Source of the DNA: a virus
IMG/VR virus record: IMGVR_UViG_3300030060_003404
Span: 1 to 26,465 of that record
Reading direction: 5' to 3' (one strand)
Length of the DNA: 26,465 bases
The notes beneath the pieces are model-generated. The model did not search any database. It saw only the letters and a program-made list of their open reading frames with translations, and had not been told where the DNA came from. The position numbers and the translations under genes are program-made. Every line of letters starts with the position of its first letter. Within the stretch, counting starts at the first letter, position 1. Of this stretch, positions 22,013 through 26,465 are shown one piece after another.

Positions 22013-22278
22013 GTAATATATTAAAAGAAGCAGATAAAATAATTAACGAAAGATCAGAAGAAAAAGAAAGGAATTACGGGCCGTTCTCAGAAGGTATGAG
22101 AAGAGCCGCGCTAATAGCTTCAGGGGCAACCGGTAAAGATATTACCGCTGAAGACATGTATATGTGCATGGTAGCATTAAAGCTGTCCAGAGAATCATAT
22201 AATCACAAGAAAGATAATTTACTAGATGCAGTTGCTTATCTAGGTGCACTTAATAATTTACACAATGAGCAAGGATAA
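22009..22278 (+). CDS. DUF6378-like small phage protein
   Basis: Using ATG 22009, which overlaps the previous stop as ATGA, the protein has 89 residues: MSNILKEADKIINERSEEKE, then RNYGPFSEGMRRAALIASGA and ITAEDMYMCMVALKLSRESY, ending DNLLDAVAYLGALNN. The YG...A.....G..IT..D....MVALKLSR....DN..DAVAYLG pattern fits the family filed as DUF6378, common in phages near nucleotide or replication genes, which is probably helical and may be related to MazG-type folds. Its activity is not established. The last 14 bases lie under the next start. Confidence 0.65.
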   Translation: MSNILKEADKIINERSEEKERNYGPFSEGMRRAALIASGATGKDITAEDMYMCMVALKLSRESYNHKKDNLLDAVAYLGALNNLHNEQG

Positions 22279-23215
22279 TATTTGCATGATCAATTTAATG
22301 GGCAAGGTTCCTACTAAATTGAATTCACATAATGCCGGTTGGACTTATTGTCTAGCTAGTATTATTAACGAGAGAGTCGATTACGATGTTGAGTTTGTAA
22401 ACGACCCTAAACAAATCCACATGTATAAAACTGTGGTGATTAATAACGGAATTAACTATAAAGAAAATGTTTGGAATTTCTTTGGAGGTGTTCAACAAAT
22501 CACATTAGATTACTTACACGAGTTAAGTAAATACAAAGGTGATCTATATTGTTTTAACGAACCAATTAATTTTAAATCTTTATTAAAAAGAAAAGAGATA
22601 ACAACTATTCCAAATAAACCAGTAATAACTGGCACAACCGTTAGTAAGAAATTAATACTAGGTGACTCACATGCTTTGTCAATTTATAAACCAGGTTGGG
22701 GTATAAATAGATTGGATGGTAAAACCTTACATGGATTTTTAAAAGACCCTTACAAGTATTTCGATAAAGACGAAACCACTGATCTAACTTTGTACTTCGG
22801 CAACATAGATGTTAGATTCCATTTAATGCGTCAACCTAATCCATCTTTAGCAGTGTATGAGTTGTTTGCTAAGCTATGTATGTTCATAGAAGAAATAACA
22901 CCTGACATAAATGTTACGGTGCAAGAATGGTTACCTGTAGAAGATGAATCTAGAAAAATACCTGGCTCAGGTAAATACAAAGGCGAGTCTTATTTTGGTA
23001 GCAAAGAGGCGAGACAAAACTTAGTTAACTTATTTAACGGTTTATTAAATACAGCATGCACTAAAAGATACCCTTACAAGGTACAAAAATCTTGGTTAAA
23101 ATACCCGTTAGACTTTGATCACATGGAGGCTAGGCAATCAGTTCATGTTCGACCTAGTAGTTATTTACACAAAAATACTTTTATAAATGATACGAGAGTT
23201 CCAACTTTATTATAA
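22265..23215 (+). CDS. SGNH-like hydrolase or transferase
   Basis: With ATG 22265 the protein has 316 residues. The N-terminal 125 residues (KVPTKLNSHNAGWTYCLASI; YKTVVINNGINYKENVWNFF) are an unidentified alpha/beta part. Residues 129-190 look like an SGNH core: LILGDSHALS (Ser135 in block I), FGNIDVRFHL (178-187, block III G-N-x-D) and a C-terminal FDHMEARQSVHVRPSSY (H286 or H294 as the catalytic His). SGNH enzymes are esterases, acyltransferases or related. It overlaps the 23187 gene by 29 bases, which ties it to that cluster. Role in DNA hypermodification is possible but unproven. Confidence 0.6.
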   Translation: MSKDNICMINLMGKVPTKLNSHNAGWTYCLASIINERVDYDVEFVNDPKQIHMYKTVVINNGINYKENVWNFFGGVQQITLDYLHELSKYKGDLYCFNEPINFKSLLKRKEITTIPNKPVITGTTVSKKLILGDSHALSIYKPGWGINRLDGKTLHGFLKDPYKYFDKDETTDLTLYFGNIDVRFHLMRQPNPSLAVYELFAKLCMFIEEITPDINVTVQEWLPVEDESRKIPGSGKYKGESYFGSKEARQNLVNLFNGLLNTACTKRYPYKVQKSWLKYPLDFDHMEARQSVHVRPSSYLHKNTFINDTRVPTLL

Positions 23216-24098
23216 CAAAGCTAAACTTAATCAGCAAAGACTTTACCAAGGTTACGATTGGACTGAACAAGATATTGATGATGATCTAATCTGGAATGTT
23301 CCAATATACGACGTTGTCAATAGGAGATACGCTGCGTTTAGTAGTTTTTTAGAAGCTATAATCCACGGTGAAAACGATCCTAAAGGTAATGGTGATTACT
23401 TTAAACACGCTGCGCTTAGCGATTATGATTTCATGCTTTTATGTTATTTATTCAGGTTATGCGGAAGCGGTATTAATTACTATCCTAAGACTAATCACCC
23501 GTATGGAACTCATGGGTTTGGAAATTTTTGGATAGTAGATAGTTTGCTTAATGAAAGATTAACTTTTGATAAATGGCTTGAGGATTTACCTGATAAAAAG
23601 TTCAGCGACAATAAAGGTTATTTGTTGCCGATGATTCCTAAAGGGTTAAGAAATTTTATTCTGGAAGATAGTCAAGAGCTAGTAACATATATTTTAGATA
23701 ATATGTGGGGATTAGAAATCTACGAACTTGTAGATCTAGGCAATGAATGGTTATTAAAAAAAGGTTATAAACGTCAGAACTTTGTTTTATGTGCGTTTGC
23801 CATGGACTTAGCAGAGTATTTTCCAAAAATAATAACTAGAAACAGTAAGGTTTATATAGGTTCAAATGCTAGAAAATGTTTAAAATTAATCTTTCCAGAA
23901 AGAAAAGGTCTAGGTAGTAATTTAGAAGCAACAAATGATGCTTTAGAGCACTTGTGTAATTTAACAGGTAACTTTAGCCACAAGTATGACATGGAAGATG
24001 TGGCTTGTGATTTCATAAGGTATAAAAATAATTTTCAAAGCAAGCATCATATTGAATATAACAAAGGGATAAAATATTATAATAATGTTTTTAAATAA
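23187..24098 (+). CDS. Putative amino-acid:DNA transferase / thymine pyrophosphorylase-like
   Basis: The 303-residue protein contains LLCYLFRLCGSGINYYPKTN (84-103), HPYGTHGFGNFWIVDSLL (104-121) and YLLPMIPKGLRNFILEDSQE. The combination F-R-L-x-GSG-x-N then H-G-F-x-N-x-W-x-V is how I remember the helical amino-acid:DNA transferase and aGPT-Pplase families that act on 5-hydroxymethyl-uracil pyrophosphate in DNA. Residues 178-236 also match the protein at 19619 (21/59 identical). It overlaps a PLP-enzyme gene downstream and is 0.9 kb from a thymidylate-synthase homologue, the expected partners. Family membership needs a profile search. Confidence 0.55.
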   Translation: MIREFQLYYNKAKLNQQRLYQGYDWTEQDIDDDLIWNVPIYDVVNRRYAAFSSFLEAIIHGENDPKGNGDYFKHAALSDYDFMLLCYLFRLCGSGINYYPKTNHPYGTHGFGNFWIVDSLLNERLTFDKWLEDLPDKKFSDNKGYLLPMIPKGLRNFILEDSQELVTYILDNMWGLEIYELVDLGNEWLLKKGYKRQNFVLCAFAMDLAEYFPKIITRNSKVYIGSNARKCLKLIFPERKGLGSNLEATNDALEHLCNLTGNFSHKYDMEDVACDFIRYKNNFQSKHHIEYNKGIKYYNNVFK

Positions 24099-24978
24099 AC
24101 AAAAATATATAGATAATAAAGATTTAAATTTATTTGGTCTTGATCAATACTTAATGCTTACCGAAGGTTTCAAATCATCCTTCGATCCTTTTGCTGTAAA
24201 AGACATAAATGGATTTAAAGTTATAGATGAATCTGAAGCATGTGAAGTTGGTTACAAGGCTAGATCAGGTGAGTTTTTTATGCAGCATTTAAAAGATATA
24301 AACGTTAATCACGTTGTTTATGTTCAACCTAGAAGAGGTTTTGCTGGTATCTCATTAGCTTGGCTTTGTAAAAAGTATGACATGAAACTTACATTAGTTA
24401 TGCCTTCTTCTAAAGAAGTTAGTGATCATCAAGCTTTATGTATTGAGTTAGGTGCTAAAGCTAAATTTGCTAGAATAGCCGCTATGCCTAATGCTAATAA
24501 GATTGCTAAAGAATATGCTGATAAAATAAATGCTTTTTTTATTCCACTAGGATTAAATCATCCTTTAGTAATTGCTGGAGGTGTTAAAGTAATTCACGAT
24601 TATTTTAAAGACAAAGAAAAACCTAAAACAATGTGGAGTGTTATTAGCACAGGAGTATTACAAAGATCATTACAAATTGCATTGCCAAATACAGAATTTA
24701 AAGCAGTTGCAGTTGCTAGGAATATACAACAAGGCGAATTGGGCCGCGCTGAGTTTTATAGTTATCATAAGCCCTTTAACAGTCTATCAGATTTAATACC
24801 GGATAAATTTGATTGTGAGAATAGTTATGACTCAAAAGGCTGGCACTACATGTGCAAATATGGAAATAAAGGAGATTGGTTTTTTAGTGTAGCCGGTAAC
24901 GCTAAGAAGCCAACAATAAATAAGAGTCAAATTAAATCTTATAGAGATTGGAACGACTTAAAAGATTTTAAAATATGA
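24085..24978 (+). CDS. Fold-type II PLP-dependent enzyme
   Basis: The 297-residue protein has the layout of tryptophan-synthase-beta-like PLP enzymes: a candidate Schiff-base lysine in CEVGYKARSGEF (K58), HVVYVQPRRGFAGISLAWLC followed by KKYDMKLTLVMPSSKEVSDH and ELGAKAKF, then a phosphate-loop-like WSVISTGVLQRSLQ. In phages with thymidine hypermodification a PLP enzyme decarboxylates or otherwise trims the amino acid attached to DNA. That is its likely role here beside the 23187 gene and the synthase homologue. A role in free amino-acid metabolism is the alternative. Neighbouring starts overlap by 14 and 4 bases. Confidence 0.7.
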   Translation: MFLNKQKYIDNKDLNLFGLDQYLMLTEGFKSSFDPFAVKDINGFKVIDESEACEVGYKARSGEFFMQHLKDINVNHVVYVQPRRGFAGISLAWLCKKYDMKLTLVMPSSKEVSDHQALCIELGAKAKFARIAAMPNANKIAKEYADKINAFFIPLGLNHPLVIAGGVKVIHDYFKDKEKPKTMWSVISTGVLQRSLQIALPNTEFKAVAVARNIQQGELGRAEFYSYHKPFNSLSDLIPDKFDCENSYDSKGWHYMCKYGNKGDWFFSVAGNAKKPTINKSQIKSYRDWNDLKDFKI

Positions 24979-25616
24979 TTTATAAAGATGTAACAAAAGC
25001 ATTTGAATCCTTATATAATAAGATCGATAAACAACCTGCTGGTCCTAATGGAACTAAAGCTATTTACAATGAATGCTTTACGATAAAAGATACTAGTAAG
25101 TTAGTTGTTAAAACACCTTGGAGAAACTTTAAAGATAGTTATGCGGAAAAGGAATGGAAATGGTATCTTTCAGGAAATAGAAATGCAGAGGATATAGCTA
25201 AGTGCGCCAAGATTTGGTATGATCACATGGATGAGAATGGAAATGTCAATTCTAATTATGGTTGGCAATGGTGGAGAAACGATCAATACAGATATGTTGT
25301 TGAACAATTAAAATATAATAGATTCTCTAGAAGAGCCGTAATAACTATTTATGACGGTAAAGAATGGGAAGAATATGAAAAAGATACTCCTTGCACTTTA
25401 GCAATTAAGTTTTATTGTAAAGCTGATCCAAGAGTAATCCACATGTCTGTTGTTATGAGAAGTAACGATTTGTGGTTTGGTTTTTGCAACGATGCTTATT
25501 GTTTTATGAAATTGCACGAGTCTATATGCGCGGACTTAAATGCAATTCAAGGAGAATATACACATTATGCGCAAAATTTACATTTATACCCAAGACATTA
25601 TGGAAAAAACATTTGA
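24975..25616 (+). CDS. Thymidylate synthase homologue (candidate dUMP hydroxymethylase)
   Basis: The 213-residue protein matches the synthase fold: EWKWYLSGNRNAEDIAKCAK (60-79), WYDHMDENGNVNSNYGWQWW, the nucleophile in DTPCTLAIKF (C140), MRSNDLWFGFCNDAYCF (R162, S163, D165, N172) and YTHYAQNLHLYPRHY (H203, Y205). Family members transfer a one-carbon unit from methylene-tetrahydrofolate to dUMP or dCMP. N172 sits where Asn selects dUMP and Asp selects dCMP, so dUMP is expected. Given the neighbouring modification genes, making hydroxymethyl-dUMP rather than dTMP is the better guess. It is shorter than the usual 260-residue form. Confidence 0.75.
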   Translation: MIYKDVTKAFESLYNKIDKQPAGPNGTKAIYNECFTIKDTSKLVVKTPWRNFKDSYAEKEWKWYLSGNRNAEDIAKCAKIWYDHMDENGNVNSNYGWQWWRNDQYRYVVEQLKYNRFSRRAVITIYDGKEWEEYEKDTPCTLAIKFYCKADPRVIHMSVVMRSNDLWFGFCNDAYCFMKLHESICADLNAIQGEYTHYAQNLHLYPRHYGKNI

Positions 25617-25929
25617 ATTAATTAGACAATGGGCTAAAGAACGAAGCCTAGACGTAAAAGGAAACCCACATACTCAATATGTAAAGTTTCAAGAAGAAGC
25701 TGGTGAGTTAGCAAAAGCATTACTTACGGATAATAGAGAAGAAATAATAGATGCAATAGGGGATATTGTTGTTGTTTTAACGAACTTAGCACACATGAAG
25801 GGGTTAAGTATTGAGGATTGTATTGTCACAGCTTATTTGGAAATAAAAAACAGAAAAGGAGTTATGATCAACGGGACATTTGTTAAACAAACAAAAGATA
25901 CAGATCACATAATTTCAGGAACAGAATGA
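25600..25929 (+). CDS. MazG-like nucleotide pyrophosphohydrolase
   Basis: The 109-residue protein (ATG 25600; a longer frame from 25540 is unlikely because it lies in the synthase gene) shows the MazG pattern: YVKFQEEAGELAKALL (27-42, E32, E33, E36), then NREEIIDAIGDIVVVLTNLA (45-64, E48, D51, D55). These all-helical enzymes hydrolyse NTPs or dNTPs to the monophosphate. In a base-modifying phage it could remove dTTP or dUTP so that the modified nucleotide is used instead. It overlaps the preceding gene by 17 and the following by 4 bases. Confidence 0.8.
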   Translation: MEKTFELIRQWAKERSLDVKGNPHTQYVKFQEEAGELAKALLTDNREEIIDAIGDIVVVLTNLAHMKGLSIEDCIVTAYLEIKNRKGVMINGTFVKQTKDTDHIISGTE

Positions 25930-26348
25930 GAAGATATATTGCAAAAATAAGAATACCCGATAATCTTGATCACCAATCAGTAGGTTATGTTGGAGAACAA
26001 ATATTTAAGTTGTGGTTTAAAAGAATATATAATGACGAACAACTATTTAAACAAAAAGCTGATAGGGAATACCAACAAATAGATTTTTCTGATGAAAAAG
26101 GTTTTACTTATCAAGTTAAAACAACTAGCAAAAAAAGTTATACATTTAACTGTAATTTAAATAATTTAAAAAAACATCTTAATGCTGATTTTTATGTGTT
26201 TATACAATTACAAAACAACTATGCTTACATAGAGCCAATAAAGAACAAGGTCGACATTTTAAATAACATAAAGAAATCCTTTATAAATGATACATGTTAC
26301 GTTAAAGCGAGAGACCTCCAGCAAAGAGAAATCGACATTAGTAAATAA
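25926..26348 (+). CDS. PD-(D/E)XK nuclease-like protein
   Basis: The 140-residue protein has the core of the restriction-endonuclease-like fold: SVGYVGEQIFKLWFKRI (18-34, E24), YQQIDFSDEKGFTYQVKTTS (49-68) with D53 and Q63-V-K65 as the D...(E/Q)xK site, and strand FYVFIQLQNNYAYIEPI. Its position just after MazG and synthase genes suggests action on DNA, such as attack on host DNA lacking the modification, a resolvase, or repair. Q replaces the more usual E of ExK, which is known in active members. The family is not further identified. Confidence 0.6.
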   Translation: MRRYIAKIRIPDNLDHQSVGYVGEQIFKLWFKRIYNDEQLFKQKADREYQQIDFSDEKGFTYQVKTTSKKSYTFNCNLNNLKKHLNADFYVFIQLQNNYAYIEPIKNKVDILNNIKKSFINDTCYVKARDLQQREIDISK

Positions 26349-26465
26349 TATAATTAATGAATATTTTTTATTAGTTATTTATGAAGTAGAAAATGGAGAA
26401 TCATTAGAAGCAATTAATAAAATGCTAAAAGAATACGAACAAAAAGAAAAGTATATTGAGTGCGC
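26287..26465 (+). CDS. Start of a gene cut by the window end
   Basis: An ATG at 26287, inside the previous gene by 62 bases, opens a frame that has no stop up to the window end (59 codons). It encodes MIHVTLKRETSSKEKSTLVN and then NIINEYFLLVIYEVENGESL, then EAINKMLKEYEQKEKYIEC. The second half looks like a real mixed alpha/beta protein. The first 20 residues may be spurious if a non-ATG start nearer 26340 is used. No family can be named from this part. Confidence 0.45.
   Translation, partial: MIHVTLKRETSSKEKSTLVNNIINEYFLLVIYEVENGESLEAINKMLKEYEQKEKYIEC

Noticed and set aside
22265-23215. This gene considered as the missing 5-hmdU DNA kinase
   Set aside because: No P-loop (GxxxxGK[ST]) is present. 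The GDSH and GNxD blocks point to an SGNH-type fold instead.
1-26465. CRISPR array, insertion sequence or integrase
   Set aside because: No regularly spaced repeats, transposase or recombinase motifs, or terminal inverted repeats were found.

Overview
This window is part of the genome of a tailed bacteriophage. Base composition is low in G+C (roughly one third by eye) and every supported gene lies on the + strand. Genes are packed with 1-, 4- or 8-base stop/start overlaps. Most starts lack a Shine-Dalgarno sequence and follow A/T-rich leaders. Together with protein families typical of Bacteroidota phages (NinG-like nuclease, RecA-fold ATPase, sigma-like protein, XkdF-like protease, Cys-rich and basic mini-proteins), this suggests a phage of a flavobacterium-like host, probably long-tailed because a tape measure protein is present. 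Host and tail type are inferences.

Layout. 1-3007: end of a tail hub-like gene, a 51-aa gene and the tape measure gene. 3000-3422: a SET-domain protein lodged among virion genes. 3471-7723: three small structural-type proteins, an XkdF-like prohead protease, a Cys-rich mini-protein, a scaffold-like acidic protein, the major capsid protein and a tail-tube-like protein, with hairpins after the last two. 7816-12126: portal protein with a Mu-gpF-like C-terminus, head-tail connector, a lectin-like tail or receptor protein, and small conserved proteins. 12129-14923: membrane and exported proteins plus lysis genes: TM/coiled-coil protein, exported thioredoxin-like protein without CxxC, exported membrane protein, predicted outer-membrane beta-barrel, M15 peptidase endolysin and holin. 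15045-15198: an AT-rich noncoding strip with direct repeats and palindromes. 15199-22278: NinG, small coiled coils, an annealing-protein candidate, SSB, RecA-fold ATPase, sigma-like factor, metallophosphoesterase, a base-modification candidate and a 5'-3' exonuclease. 22265-26465: SGNH-like protein, amino-acid:DNA-transferase-like protein, fold-type-II PLP enzyme, thymidylate synthase homologue, MazG-like pyrophosphohydrolase, PD-(D/E)XK nuclease-like protein and a cut-off gene.

The most interesting part is 19619-25929. A thymidylate-synthase homologue, a PLP enzyme and two proteins that are paralogues of each other look like a thymidine hypermodification pathway: hydroxymethyl-dUMP is made and polymerised, then decorated in DNA with an amino acid that is trimmed by the PLP enzyme. 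The SGNH-like protein may add a step not in the known pathways. The expected 5-hmdU DNA kinase is not in this window, and neither are terminase, DNA polymerase or primase. A phage sigma-like gene and a promoter-like block repeated at 15654 and 20531 suggest how part of the right half could be switched on.
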